Origin: DSXF01 sp964387495
Lineage (GTDB): Bacteria > Chloroflexota > Anaerolineae > Anaerolineales > Villigracilaceae
Assembly (NCBI GenBank): GCA_964387495.1
Contig: CAYLXB010000030.1
Location: 1-35,736, forward strand
Direction: 5' to 3'
Length of the DNA stretch: 35,736 bases
In this document: positions 7,296-15,448 of the stretch, one piece after another
How the letters are laid out: each line of letters begins with the position of its first letter
How positions within the stretch are numbered: the stretch's first letter is position 1
Made by a program: the position numbers and the translations under genes
The notes under the pieces: model-generated
What the model was told of the DNA's origin: nothing
What the model saw: the letters and a program-made list of their open reading frames with translations, nothing else
Database searches by the model: none

Positions 7296-10067
7296 CTATG
7301 GCAAGTAGTACTCGATGATCAACTGCGGCCGGTCGGCAGTTACGAGCACATTCCCGCTGTACAGGCTGAGATAGTTGGCTGCCGCGTTGTTGTCATCGTC
7401 CAGCGTGAAGCGCAGGCGCAGCTGGGTCAGCCCGCCGCTGGCTGAGAGTTTGTTGATATAGGTTTTCGCACTTGTCAAGTTGAGGCTGTACCAGCCGCTG
7501 ACCGGCGTGGGCAATATCGGGCCGACAGCCTTACTGGCGGCTGCCTGGAAGTCGGCGGCCTGCAGGGCGGATGTACCAAACATGCCATTCTTGACATCCA
7601 CCTTGAAACCCTGAAAAGCTGTGAGGGGATTGCCGCCGCCGGTGATGCCCTGTTTCTTGACCTTCAGGGTGATTTTGGTGATGATGGCATTATCTGGCAG
7701 GCCGCCGGTGTTGAAGGAGAGAATGGAGCGGTACTGTTTCCGCGTGGCATCGTCGCCGATGCGCAGCATCGTGGAACTTGCGTCCAGGCCGCCGCCCAGA
7801 CCGCTGTTTTCACCGGATTCCAGCACCCAGCCGTCATTTCCGCCGGCGGATTTGAAGGTCGTTCTAATCCTGGCAATGTAATTCTGGCCTGGCTGATTGG
7901 CCTTGACGTTCGCGTACGTACGGCTGGCCGGGGTGAAGAAGTATCCGCCCTTGGAAGGAATCACTGTGCCGGACCAGTCGTAGGGAACCGTGAAGGTATA
8001 GTTGCCGCTGCCATCGGCAGTAGCCGAGCCGCCGTCATAGGTGAGGATTGTATTGCCTGTTCCGGCGTTGCCGGAGATGGCATAGGTTATCAGGGTAGCC
8101 GTGAAGTCCTGCACCTGGTCATCTGTGACGCCTGGAAAATCCCAATAGGAAGGCTCGAAACTGTAGCCGGCTTTCGACGGTGTCAGCCTCCCGGCCCAGC
8201 CTTCCGGAACCGTGAAGGAATAGTCCCCGTTTCCGTCCGCCGTTGCCGTCTGGGTTCCATTATCCTCGTACTGCAAGCTTGCCCCGCCCACCCCTGCAGC
8301 GCCTGAGATGGTGTGGATGGCCGTTGCCTCGTAATCCTGCCCGCTCCGGCCTTCGGCCAGGTTTTCGTAAGACAGGCTGGACGGCGAGAAGCGGTATCCT
8401 GCCTTGGAGGGCGTCACCGTCCCGGACCAGCCGTATGCCACCGTGATCGTGTAATCGCCGCTGCTGTCTGCGCTGATCGAACCGCCGGTGTAATTCATGG
8501 TCACCTCCCCAATGTCCACATTGCCCGTGAGGCTGACCAGCGCCGTGAAGTCCTGTGCGCTTTTGTTCTCCGTGACGGGGGTCGTGTACTCGTGCTGCGC
8601 CGGGTCGAAGGTGTAGCCTGCCTTCGACGGCGTGACCGTGCCGATCCACTCGTATGGCACGGTGAAGGAGTAGTTCCCGCTGCCGTCCGCGGTGGTCGAG
8701 CCGCCCGTATAGTCCAGGGCTGCCCCGCCCACTCCTGCATCGCCGGAGATGGTCACCCGCGCCTCATAATCCTGCCCTTCCTGGTCGCCGCTGATACTCG
8801 TGTAGGGTATATTTTCCGGGTCGAAGAGGTAGCCAGTTTTGGACGGCGTGACCGTCCCGCTCCAGCCCACCGGGACATTGAAGGAGTAATTCCCGCCGCT
8901 GCCGGTCGTGGCAGTCTGGATGCCGCTGTCCTCGTAACTGAGGGTCACTCCCTCCAGCTCTGCGCTGCCGGAGATGGCATAAGCGGCCGTGGAGGTGTAG
9001 CCCTGGTTCGTCTCGTTGGCGGTGACGTTGGTGTAGCTCCGGCTCCTGGGTTCGAATACATACCCTGCCTTGGAGACTGCCACGCTGCCCGTCCAGCCAT
9101 AGGGAACGGTGAATGTGTAATTGTTGCTGCCGTCCGTGGTCGTTGAACCGCCGGTGTAGGTGACGGTTGCATCTGCCTGTTCTGCATTTCCAGAAATGGT
9201 GTACGTGATCAGCGTGGCGGTGAAGTTTTGGCTGCTGCTTGCGCTGACGTTGGTATAGGACTTGCTGCTGGGGGAGAAGGTATATCCCGTCTTGGAAGGC
9301 GTCACCGTCCCCGACCAGCCGCGCGCCACCGTAAAGGAATAGGCCCCGCTGCCGTCTGCGGTGGTGGAACCGCCGGTATACGTGATGGTTGCGCCTGATG
9401 TCCCGGCATTGCCTGAGATGGTCACGAAGGCGCTGTAATCCTGGTTCGCCTGGGCCGCCGTCACGTTCGTGTAACTGCGGCTGGCCGGCGAGTAACTCAC
9501 CCCGGTCTTGGACGGTGTGATGCTTCCCGTCCAGCCGGATAACACTGCAATTGTATAACTGCCGTCTGTCACGGCGACCACCGGGTTGCTGCTGCCGGTG
9601 TAACTCAGGCTTGTCCCGCCCGCCCCGGCGTTGCCTGAAATGGGGTAGTATGTGTTGGTGGAATAAACCGTGAAGTACCACAGGTCCGTGTAGCTGCTCA
9701 TACCGCCCATGGAATCCACCGCCGCCACCTTCCAGGAATATGTTCCCTGGCCACAGGTGACATGGTAACTAGTGCTGGATCCTACCGGGCCGCTGACATA
9801 GACATTTCCATTTGGCCAATAAATCGTGATTGAATAGGAGGTGGCGCCGGGTACTACACTCCAGCTCAACACCGGCGAAGCATCATTGGTGATCGTACCG
9901 TTGGCCGGGGAGAGCAGGGTCGGCTTGGATGGGATTCCCCGTTGGAAGAGGCCGCCTTGCGCGGCAGCCAGCGGCTGCTGTGCCGAGGCTGTCGAATTCA
10001 ATGGAGCCAGGATCAGGCTGGCGCACAGCAGTGCGCAGAAGAGGACGGTGATTCTCGCGGTTTTCAT
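7296..10067 (-). CDS. secreted surface protein: Fn3-like domain, eight Ig-like repeats and DNRLRE-like C-terminal domain
   Basis: This is a 923-residue exported protein. Residues 1-29 are a signal peptide (cleavage after ASA). Residues about 47-137 are an Fn3-like module (PTLLSPANGTITNDASPVLSW, ending WYFTVYS). Residues 143-737 are eight repeats of about 74 residues. Each has ISGNAG, YTGGSTTADGSGNYSFTVP, GW(S/T)GTVTPSK.GY.F.P and a Q(D/N)(Y/F).A end, a carboxypeptidase-regulatory-like/Ig-like stalk repeat. Residues 738-923 are the same 186-residue C-terminal domain as in the two propeller proteins, ending QLIIEYYLP. AGGAG precedes the ATG. The architecture suggests a rigid stalk carrying exchangeable modules. 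The common C-terminal domain on otherwise unrelated bodies implies a shared role such as attachment to the envelope or to a glycan, but this is inferred. Confidence 0.85.
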   Translation of the reverse strand: MKTARITVLFCALLCASLILAPLNSTASAQQPLAAAQGGLFQRGIPSKPTLLSPANGTITNDASPVLSWSVVPGATSYSITIYWPNGNVYVSGPVGSSTSYHVTCGQGTYSWKVAAVDSMGGMSSYTDLWYFTVYSTNTYYPISGNAGAGGTSLSYTGSSNPVVAVTDGSYTIAVLSGWTGSITPSKTGVSYSPASRSYTNVTAAQANQDYSAFVTISGNAGTSGATITYTGGSTTADGSGAYSFTVARGWSGTVTPSKTGYTFSPSSKSYTNVSASSSQNFTATLITYTISGNAEQADATVTYTGGSTTTDGSNNYTFTVPYGWTGSVAVSKAGYVFEPRSRSYTNVTANETNQGYTSTAAYAISGSAELEGVTLSYEDSGIQTATTGSGGNYSFNVPVGWSGTVTPSKTGYLFDPENIPYTSISGDQEGQDYEARVTISGDAGVGGAALDYTGGSTTADGSGNYSFTVPYEWIGTVTPSKAGYTFDPAQHEYTTPVTENKSAQDFTALVSLTGNVDIGEVTMNYTGGSISADSSGDYTITVAYGWSGTVTPSKAGYRFSPSSLSYENLAEGRSGQDYEATAIHTISGAAGVGGASLQYEDNGTQTATADGNGDYSFTVPEGWAGRLTPSKAGYSFEPSYWDFPGVTDDQVQDFTATLITYAISGNAGTGNTILTYDGGSATADGSGNYTFTVPYDWSGTVIPSKGGYFFTPASRTYANVKANQPGQNYIARIRTTFKSAGGNDGWVLESGENSGLGGGLDASSTMLRIGDDATRKQYRSILSFNTGGLPDNAIITKITLKVKKQGITGGGNPLTAFQGFKVDVKNGMFGTSALQAADFQAAASKAVGPILPTPVSGWYSLNLTSAKTYINKLSASGGLTQLRLRFTLDDDNNAAANYLSLYSGNVLVTADRPQLIIEYYLP
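7857..9641 (-). repeat. eight tandem Ig-like repeats, period about 220 bp
   Basis: In-frame repeats in the 7296-10067 gene, recognisable by recurring codons for GTVTPSK-GY and ADGSG-YSFTVP. Two units (the fourth and seventh) carry a variant YEDSG/YEDNG..TQTAT strand in place of YTGGSTTADG. Confidence 0.85.
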
Positions 10068-10172
10068 TGTTTGCTCCTGTCGGGTTGCGTACCTTTTCGA
10101 TGCACAAAGTATTCAATTCTTCCCCTTGTTTTGCTTTCAGGGGGTGTCGGTTACCGGCCAGGGTCTGTCTTG

Positions 10173-11339
10173 TCAGCCCTGCCTGCGCAGGCACATCGTG
10201 AAGCGGCTGCCTGTGCCCGGTTTGCTCTCCACTTCCAATTTCCCGTCGTGCTGCTCGATGACCTGGCGGGTGATGGCCATGCCCAGCCCGATGCCGCTGA
10301 ACAGGTTGTCACCGCTCCGCTCGAGGTGGTAGAAGCGGTCGAAGATGCGCTCCTGCTCCTCGGAGGTCATGCCGATACCGTGGTCTTCCACCGCCACGCG
10401 CAGCATGCCGCCCGCGGCCGTCAGGCGCACCTCCACCGGGCCGCCGTTCGGGCTGAACTTGATGGCGTTGTCCACCAGGGCCGTGAGGGCCCGTTCGAGC
10501 GAACCGGCATCGCCCTGCACCGGTGCGCCCGCGGACTCGTCCCGCAGGTGAAGGTCCACCCGCCGGTCAGCGGCCTTCTGCCTGTATTTTTCCACCACCC
10601 GGCGTGCGATTTCGCCCATGTTCACCGGCTTGAAATCCTCCAGCACCAGGTCCATCTCCTGGAGGAAGAGAATGTCGTTCACCAGGCTGACGATCTGCTG
10701 GACGTTGCGTGTCACGGTGCCGAGGGCGGCCTTCAACTGCTCGGGGGGGATCCTATCCTGCTGGACCAGGTGCAGATAGCCGCTGGCAGCCATGAGCGGG
10801 GTGCGGAGTTCGTGGGCCACCGCGGTCAGAAATTCCCGGCGGGCCAGCTCCTGCTCGGCCAGTTTCTGGTAGGCCTGGGCCAGTTCCCCGGCCCGCAGGC
10901 GGAGATCCTCGATGGCCAGGGTGTCGTTGGCCCGCAGCCGGTTGGAAATCTCGCGCACCATCGCCAGCGAAACGCTGTTGCTGCGCTGCAGGACGCGTTC
11001 GAAGGCTTCCTTCTTGATCTCGAGCATGATTGCGTGGGTCTTGGTGGTAACCGTCGCGGCGCGCGGGGCATGGTGGATCAGGGCCATCTCGCCGAAGAAG
11101 TCGCCCGCCCCCAACGTCTTCAACAGGCGCACCTCCAGGTTGTTGACCACCTTGGTAACCTCCACATCACCTTCCAGGATGATGTAGAACGTGTCTTCCT
11201 GGGCGTTTTCCCGGCAGAGGACCGTGCCGGGCGGGTAAGCATGCACCTGGCTCTGCACGATGAGTTCTTCCACCTCCTGGGCCTTGATGCCGGGGAAGGC
11301 GCGCGGGATGATGTAACTGGGGGAGCGGTGAGTGGTCAT
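10173..11339 (-). CDS. histidine kinase with N-terminal cyclic-nucleotide-binding domain
   Basis: This is a 388-residue protein with no membrane segment. Residues about 10-130 are a CRP-type cyclic-nucleotide-binding domain (PPGTVLCRENAQEDTFYIILEGDVEV, GDFFGEMALIHHAPRAATV). Residues about 160-230 are the dimerisation/phosphoacceptor domain with the H-box AVAHELRTPL (His176). Residues about 275-385 are the ATPase domain with N-box VDNAIKFSPNGG, G1 EDHGIGM, F-box FDRFYHLER and G2 GIGLGMAI. It is a cytosolic sensor kinase, likely signalling in response to a nucleotide or another small ligand. No response regulator is adjacent. It follows the phosphoribosyltransferase gene by 35 bases and may be the last gene of the operon starting at 14864, which would fit regulation by purine status. 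Confidence 0.85.
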   Translation of the reverse strand: MTTHRSPSYIIPRAFPGIKAQEVEELIVQSQVHAYPPGTVLCRENAQEDTFYIILEGDVEVTKVVNNLEVRLLKTLGAGDFFGEMALIHHAPRAATVTTKTHAIMLEIKKEAFERVLQRSNSVSLAMVREISNRLRANDTLAIEDLRLRAGELAQAYQKLAEQELARREFLTAVAHELRTPLMAASGYLHLVQQDRIPPEQLKAALGTVTRNVQQIVSLVNDILFLQEMDLVLEDFKPVNMGEIARRVVEKYRQKAADRRVDLHLRDESAGAPVQGDAGSLERALTALVDNAIKFSPNGGPVEVRLTAAGGMLRVAVEDHGIGMTSEEQERIFDRFYHLERSGDNLFSGIGLGMAITRQVIEQHDGKLEVESKPGTGSRFTMCLRRQG

Positions 11340-11374
11340 GGGCGGAGCCTCTGGCAGGAGTCTACTTCATTTTA

Positions 11375-11920
11375 TCATGCCCCGTCATCCCCCTTTTGGG
11401 CTTCCAGGCCGGCCTGGATCTCCGGGTGCAGTTCCCATTTTTCGCCGGTGTAGACCTCCTGGTACCAGGGGAAGATGACAAAGGCGTCGCTCACCAGGGC
11501 GCAGAAGTCCGGGCGGGGATTGGCCCAGCTGTGTGCCACCAGGCAGGCTGTACGGACGCGGGCCGCGCCGCGCTCGAGGGCACGGGTCGCCACCAGTTGG
11601 AGCGTCTCGCCGGTATCGGCGATCTCGTCCACCACCAGCACGCGCTGGTTGGCTACGGTCCCCGGGACATCCACCCGCCAGACGGGGTGGTCATAGCGCA
11701 CTTCGTCGCCCACGCGGCGGCTGACCCGCACCGGGTAGAGTTCGCTGCGCAAGGCGCAGGCCAGGCTGGTGGCGGGGATGAGACCGGCGCGGGCGATGCC
11801 GATGACGATCTGGGGTTCGAAGCCGGCCGCTTGTTCGACCAACTGGCGCGCCAGGCTGGCGTAGCGCTCCCAACTGAGGGTTTCGACTCCGTTTCTTTGC
11901 GTGTAGTCGTAGGGTTTCAT
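11375..11920 (-). CDS. PRPP-dependent phosphoribosyltransferase (Hpt/Gpt-like)
   Basis: This is a 181-residue type I phosphoribosyltransferase. The PRPP loop is RVLVVDEIADTGETLQ (about residues 93-108). An N-terminal strand IVIGIARAGLIPA corresponds to the pyrophosphate-binding region. The C-terminal FPWYQEVYTGEKWELHPE resembles the hood of COG2236-type enzymes, which include xanthine/hypoxanthine phosphoribosyltransferases. It would convert a purine base and PRPP into a nucleoside monophosphate; the base specificity cannot be read. Its ATG overlaps the stop of the upstream molybdopterin-subunit gene (ATGA), so the two are translationally coupled. The neighbouring adenosine-specific kinase and xanthine-dehydrogenase-like subunits support a purine role. 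Confidence 0.8.
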   Translation of the reverse strand: MKPYDYTQRNGVETLSWERYASLARQLVEQAAGFEPQIVIGIARAGLIPATSLACALRSELYPVRVSRRVGDEVRYDHPVWRVDVPGTVANQRVLVVDEIADTGETLQLVATRALERGAARVRTACLVAHSWANPRPDFCALVSDAFVIFPWYQEVYTGEKWELHPEIQAGLEAQKGDDGA

Positions 11921-13905
11921 GCTTTTCGGATGTCCTCCGCCAGGATGGGAAGCTTGCGGATGCGCCTGCCCGTGGCCGCGAAGACTGCATTGGCCAGGGC
12001 GGGGGCGACCGGCGGCACGCCCATCTCACCGATGCCGCTTGGGGGGCGCCCGCTCTCCAGGATGTAGACTTCCACTTTTGGCATTTCGTCCAAGCGCAGG
12101 ATGGGGGTGTCGAGGAAGCTGCTCTGCTGGATGCGCCCGTCTTTAAGCGTCACCCCGCCTTTGAGCGCGGCGGTCAGCCCGAAGACGATCCCGCCCTCCA
12201 TCTGCGCCCGGATGATATCGGGGTTGATGACGGTTCCACATTCCACGGCACAGACCACGCGCAGGACACGCACCCGGCCCTGTTCGTCGACGCGCACCTC
12301 GACCACCTGTGCCACATGGGTGACCCCAAAGGTGGCGTAATAGGCCAGGCCGCGTCCCTGTCCGGGAGGCAGGGGGGTGCCCCAGCCCGCTTTCCCGGCT
12401 GCCAGTTCGGTCACTTTCAGCGCGGTGCCGCTCAGGATCTCCCTGCGCAGGGCGAGCGGGTCCATGCCGCGGCGGGCGGCCAGTTCGTCCAGAAAGCACT
12501 CGCGCGGGTAGGCGGCCGTGAAATTACCCACCGAGCGCCAGGCGCCGGTCGGGATCTCGCCGCCGGCTTCCGCGGTGCGGACGCTGATTTTTGTGCTGTC
12601 CAGCCGGGCGCGGGCGTAATGATGGGCCAGCGGGTGGTAGAAGTCGTGCTGGATATCGTCGTCCCGGGTCCAGATGACCTGCACCGGCGCTCCGGCGGCC
12701 TTCGAGACCAATGCGGCTTCCACGGCATAATCCGCCTGCAGGCGCCTGCCGAAGCCGCCTCCCATGAGGGTCTGGTGCACGGTTACCGCCGAGGCTGGCA
12801 GCCCGATCGCGCCGGCCACCTGGGACTGGACGCCCTGCGGACTCTGGGTGGGCGCCCAGATCTCCGCCCGGCCGGCGCTCACCTCGGCCGTGCAGTTCAT
12901 CGGTTCCATGCTTTCATGCGCCTGGAAGGGCACAGCGTAGACCGCATCCATTTCCCCGCTGCCGGCAGACCCCTCCCCCGGCAGGCTGGCAGCCAGTTTT
13001 TCCTGGATGGCCTGGCTGTTCAGGTTTGCCTTGCGCCCCTCGTCCCAAGTCACCTCGAGCGCCTGGCGGCCTTTCAGCGCGGCCCAGGTATTCGCGGCCA
13101 CCACCGCCAGCGCACCCTGGACTTCGTACACGCCGCGGACATCCTTGACCTGCAGGGCCTTCTCCGCCCTGTACTCCTTGAACTTCCCGCCGAACACCGG
13201 GCAGCGTTTCAGCACCGCGAAGAGCATGCCCGGCAGGCGCACATCCATGCCGTAGATTGCCCGGCCGGCGGCAATGGCCGGCGCATCATACAGGCCGATT
13301 TCACCCCCCCGCAGGCTGAAGTCCCGAGGGTCTTTGGGAGTCACCTGGCGCGGCAGGTCCAGCTTGCCGGCTGCCGTGCTGAGTTTGCCGTAGGAGAGTT
13401 TGTCTTTGCCGTTGGGGTGGATCACTTCGCCGTCCTTCGTCCGGCACTGGGCCGCCTCCACACCCCATTCCTGCGCCGCGGCCGCCACCAGCATCTGGCG
13501 TGCTGCCGCACCTGCCCGGCGGAGGATATCATAGTGGGCCGAGATGCTCACGCTGCCGCCCGTGGACTGGTCGCCGTAACGCCGGTCGGCGTCCGCCTGG
13601 CCGATCCGCACCGACTGCCAGGGTACGTCCAATTCGTCGGCCAGGATCATGGCAATGGCGGTGCGGATGCCCTGGCCCATCTCCGCCCGGAAGGCTGTCA
13701 CGCTCAGCGCGCCGCTCTCGTCTATTTTCAGGTAGATATTCGGTTCGAAGGCCCCCGGGCCGGTGGAGGCCGCGATCGGGCCGGCTGCCTCCGCCGCGTC
13801 ACAGCCACCCAGCAGGATGCCCAGCACCAGACCGGCCCCGCTTGCGCCGCTTAGCTTGAGAAATTCCCGCCGGCTCAACCCGGAAGGCTGACCCTGCCCG
13901 CCCAT
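11917..13905 (-). CDS. molybdopterin-binding subunit of a xanthine-dehydrogenase/isoquinoline 1-oxidoreductase family enzyme, Tat-exported lipoprotein
   Basis: This is a 662-residue catalytic subunit that hydroxylates an N-heterocycle or aldehyde. I chose the start at 13905, one base after the preceding stop. It directly precedes a Tat signal (SRREFLKLSGASGAGLVLG) ending in a lipobox-like LLGGC. Family motifs are MGGGFGRR, the AFRAEMGQG segment, GAWRSVGNF and the C-terminal PPSGIGEMGVPPVAPALANA, whose Glu is the probable catalytic base. It pairs with the 2Fe-2S subunit at 13907-14365. Isoquinoline oxidoreductase beta subunits usually exceed 700 residues. Here the stretch between TRDDDIQHDFYHP and PTGAWRSVG is clearly short, by an estimated 40-50 residues. 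The true substrate is unknown; purine context suggests xanthine or hypoxanthine. Confidence 0.85.
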   Translation of the reverse strand: MGGQGQPSGLSRREFLKLSGASGAGLVLGILLGGCDAAEAAGPIAASTGPGAFEPNIYLKIDESGALSVTAFRAEMGQGIRTAIAMILADELDVPWQSVRIGQADADRRYGDQSTGGSVSISAHYDILRRAGAAARQMLVAAAAQEWGVEAAQCRTKDGEVIHPNGKDKLSYGKLSTAAGKLDLPRQVTPKDPRDFSLRGGEIGLYDAPAIAAGRAIYGMDVRLPGMLFAVLKRCPVFGGKFKEYRAEKALQVKDVRGVYEVQGALAVVAANTWAALKGRQALEVTWDEGRKANLNSQAIQEKLAASLPGEGSAGSGEMDAVYAVPFQAHESMEPMNCTAEVSAGRAEIWAPTQSPQGVQSQVAGAIGLPASAVTVHQTLMGGGFGRRLQADYAVEAALVSKAAGAPVQVIWTRDDDIQHDFYHPLAHHYARARLDSTKISVRTAEAGGEIPTGAWRSVGNFTAAYPRECFLDELAARRGMDPLALRREILSGTALKVTELAAGKAGWGTPLPPGQGRGLAYYATFGVTHVAQVVEVRVDEQGRVRVLRVVCAVECGTVINPDIIRAQMEGGIVFGLTAALKGGVTLKDGRIQQSSFLDTPILRLDEMPKVEVYILESGRPPSGIGEMGVPPVAPALANAVFAATGRRIRKLPILAEDIRKA

Positions 13906-13906
13906 C

Positions 13907-14365
13907 TCAGCCTGCCTCCGCCGCCCGGTGGATGGCGGCGCGGACGCGCTGGTAACTGCCGCAGCGGCAGAGCACACTCCACATGGCGGCGTCGATTTCC
14001 GCGTCGGTCGGATGCGGGTGTTTCTCCAGCAGGGCGACCGCGTTCATAATCTGTCCCGGCTGGCAGTAGCCGCACTGAGTCACCTTCTCCTCGATCCAGG
14101 CCTTCTGCACCGGATGCGAGCCGTCTGCGGACAGCCCTTCGATGGTGGTGACGGCCCTACCCTTCACCGCCGAAACCGGGATGACGCACGAGCGCTCCGG
14201 CTTGCCGTCGATCAGCACCGTGCAGCAACCGCAGACCCCCAAGCCGCAGGCGTACTTGGTGCCGGTCAGTCCCAGGCTGTCCCGCAACACCCAGAGCAGG
14301 GGAGTGTCGTCCTCGGCCTCAACCTGGACCGTCCTGCCGTTCACCTTGAGCGTATGGGCACCCAT
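13907..14365 (-). CDS. 2Fe-2S subunit of the molybdenum hydroxylase
   Basis: This is a 152-residue two-cluster ferredoxin-like subunit, normal length for the family. A plant-ferredoxin-type cluster is bound in the N-terminal half (KYACGLGVCGCCTVLIDG, then C59 in ERSCVIPV). A second cluster is bound in the C-terminal helical domain (TQCGYCQPGQIMNA, and SVLCRCGSYQRVR). It carries electrons from the molybdopterin subunit to an external acceptor. There is no FAD subunit nearby, as in isoquinoline oxidoreductase (IorAB) type enzymes. It has no signal peptide of its own, so it would be co-exported with the Tat-tagged partner encoded one base downstream. Confidence 0.9.
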   Translation of the reverse strand: MGAHTLKVNGRTVQVEAEDDTPLLWVLRDSLGLTGTKYACGLGVCGCCTVLIDGKPERSCVIPVSAVKGRAVTTIEGLSADGSHPVQKAWIEEKVTQCGYCQPGQIMNAVALLEKHPHPTDAEIDAAMWSVLCRCGSYQRVRAAIHRAAEAG

Positions 14366-14378
14366 CCTGGCCTCCGGC

Positions 14379-14864
14379 CTACGACTTGTAGCCGATCATG
14401 CGCAGGAAGCCCTTGCGCCAGGCAATACCCTCCTCGTCCTCCACGCCCAGCGGGGCGCTGCCGTCGATCACCCCCAGGATGCCGTTCCCCTGTTCGCTCC
14501 CGGCCACGATCACCTGGGTTGGGTTGGCCGTGGCGCAGAAGACGTGGGTCACCTCGGGCACCATCTTAACCGCGTTGAGCACGTTGATTGGGTAGAATCC
14601 CTCTCCCAGGAATAGGATGAACGAATGTCCCGCCCCGATGGCGGCGGCATTCTTCCTGGCCAGTTCAAGCATGGCCTCGTCCGTCCCGCTCCAGCGGATG
14701 AGACACTTCCCCGAGGCCTCGCAGAACGCCAACCCGAACTTGATCCCCGGCACCGCGGTCACCAGCGCCTCGTGGATATCCTCGACGCTCTTGATGAAGT
14801 GCGTCTGCCCGAGAATGAAGTTGATGGGTTCGGGTTTTTCGATAGGGATGAGTTTGAGTTCCAT
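14379..14864 (-). CDS. adenosine-specific kinase
   Basis: This is a 161-residue protein matching the Adenosine_kin family (COG1839, first known from archaea) over its whole length. Recognisable segments are NFILGQTHFIKSVEDIHEAL, GIKFGLAFCEASG, GAGHSFILFL, VFCATANPTQVIVA and GVIDG. Structural work on the family supports adenosine/AMP binding; the physiological reaction is less certain. AAGGAG precedes the ATG and a TATAAT box lies 24 bases upstream, so this is the first gene of the operon. The 2Fe-2S subunit follows after 13 bases, which links nucleoside phosphorylation with the molybdenum hydroxylase and the phosphoribosyltransferase. Confidence 0.85.
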   Translation of the reverse strand: MELKLIPIEKPEPINFILGQTHFIKSVEDIHEALVTAVPGIKFGLAFCEASGKCLIRWSGTDEAMLELARKNAAAIGAGHSFILFLGEGFYPINVLNAVKMVPEVTHVFCATANPTQVIVAGSEQGNGILGVIDGSAPLGVEDEEGIAWRKGFLRMIGYKS

Positions 14865-14887
14865 GGGATGATCTCCTTTCAGGGTTG

Positions 14888-14893
14888 ATTATA
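14888..14893 (-). promoter_or_regulatory. -10 box of the purine-type operon
   Basis: A perfect TATAAT on the minus strand sits 24 bases ahead of the adenosine-specific kinase ATG, in an AT-rich patch. It would give a leader of about 17-18 bases that just includes the ribosome site. No good -35 box is visible, which may mean an activator is needed. Confidence 0.45.
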
Positions 14894-15093
14894 TTTTACT
14901 TTATCCAGTTGTATGCCATTATCAGGAGATTGTACCCGCCCTGTTGACTGCTGGAGCCGCCAGCCTGTTCTCTGCCCCGGGTTTACCTACCCTATGGCGG
15001 CGGGCCTTGGCGCGGTAAAAATTTTAGTCAGTCGTTGGTGTAGTTATATTCTTTATCGTTCAACATTCGTGGACGGCCCCTGCTTGCGCCTCT

Positions 15094-15432
15094 TCACAAC
15101 ACCAGGATGATCCCCAGCACCACTTCCACCGCCAGGCTGATCCAATTCGACTGCACACTCGATTTGTCCAGAAAGATCGAGACCAGCCGGACGACGGCGA
15201 TGCCCAGGTAGCCCCAGCCGAGCATGACATAGGTGCTGCCGCCGTAGATCAGGGGGAGGATGCCCAGCGCAATGAACAACCCGCCCAATACCGAGCGGAT
15301 CTCGCTGATACCGCGCCCGCCGGCGGGTTCCAGCCCGGTGAAGCCCGGCGTGGAACGCGGCCGGAGCAGGGCCAGCAGCCCCGTCCCGATGGTCAGGACG
15401 CAGGCAATGATCTTCAGGATGTAGACCAACAT
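15094..15432 (-). CDS. small membrane protein, DUF4345-like
   Basis: This is a 112-residue protein with four hydrophobic segments (about residues 4-22, 46-63, 68-86 and 94-112) and almost no soluble part. The segment GGRGISEIRSVLGGLFIALG resembles the conserved core of DUF4345 membrane proteins. The function is unknown. AAGGAGG lies at good distance from the ATG. It is the last gene of the long minus-strand cluster, 16 bases after the zinc-ribbon gene. Confidence 0.6.
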   Translation of the reverse strand: MLVYILKIIACVLTIGTGLLALLRPRSTPGFTGLEPAGGRGISEIRSVLGGLFIALGILPLIYGGSTYVMLGWGYLGIAVVRLVSIFLDKSSVQSNWISLAVEVVLGIILVL

Positions 15433-15448
15433 TTCGACCTCCTTGTGA

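Noticed and set aside
7857..9641. Regular DNA repeats that might be a CRISPR or satellite array
   Set aside because: The period of about 220 bp is an exact multiple of three, lies within an open frame and codes for a known type of Ig-like repeat. The DNA copies are not identical and there are no short unique spacers.
12316..13854. A long plus-strand open frame (about 512 codons) opposite the molybdopterin subunit
   Set aside because: The opposite strand carries clear family motifs across the whole stretch. The antisense translation is low in structure and has no ribosome site.
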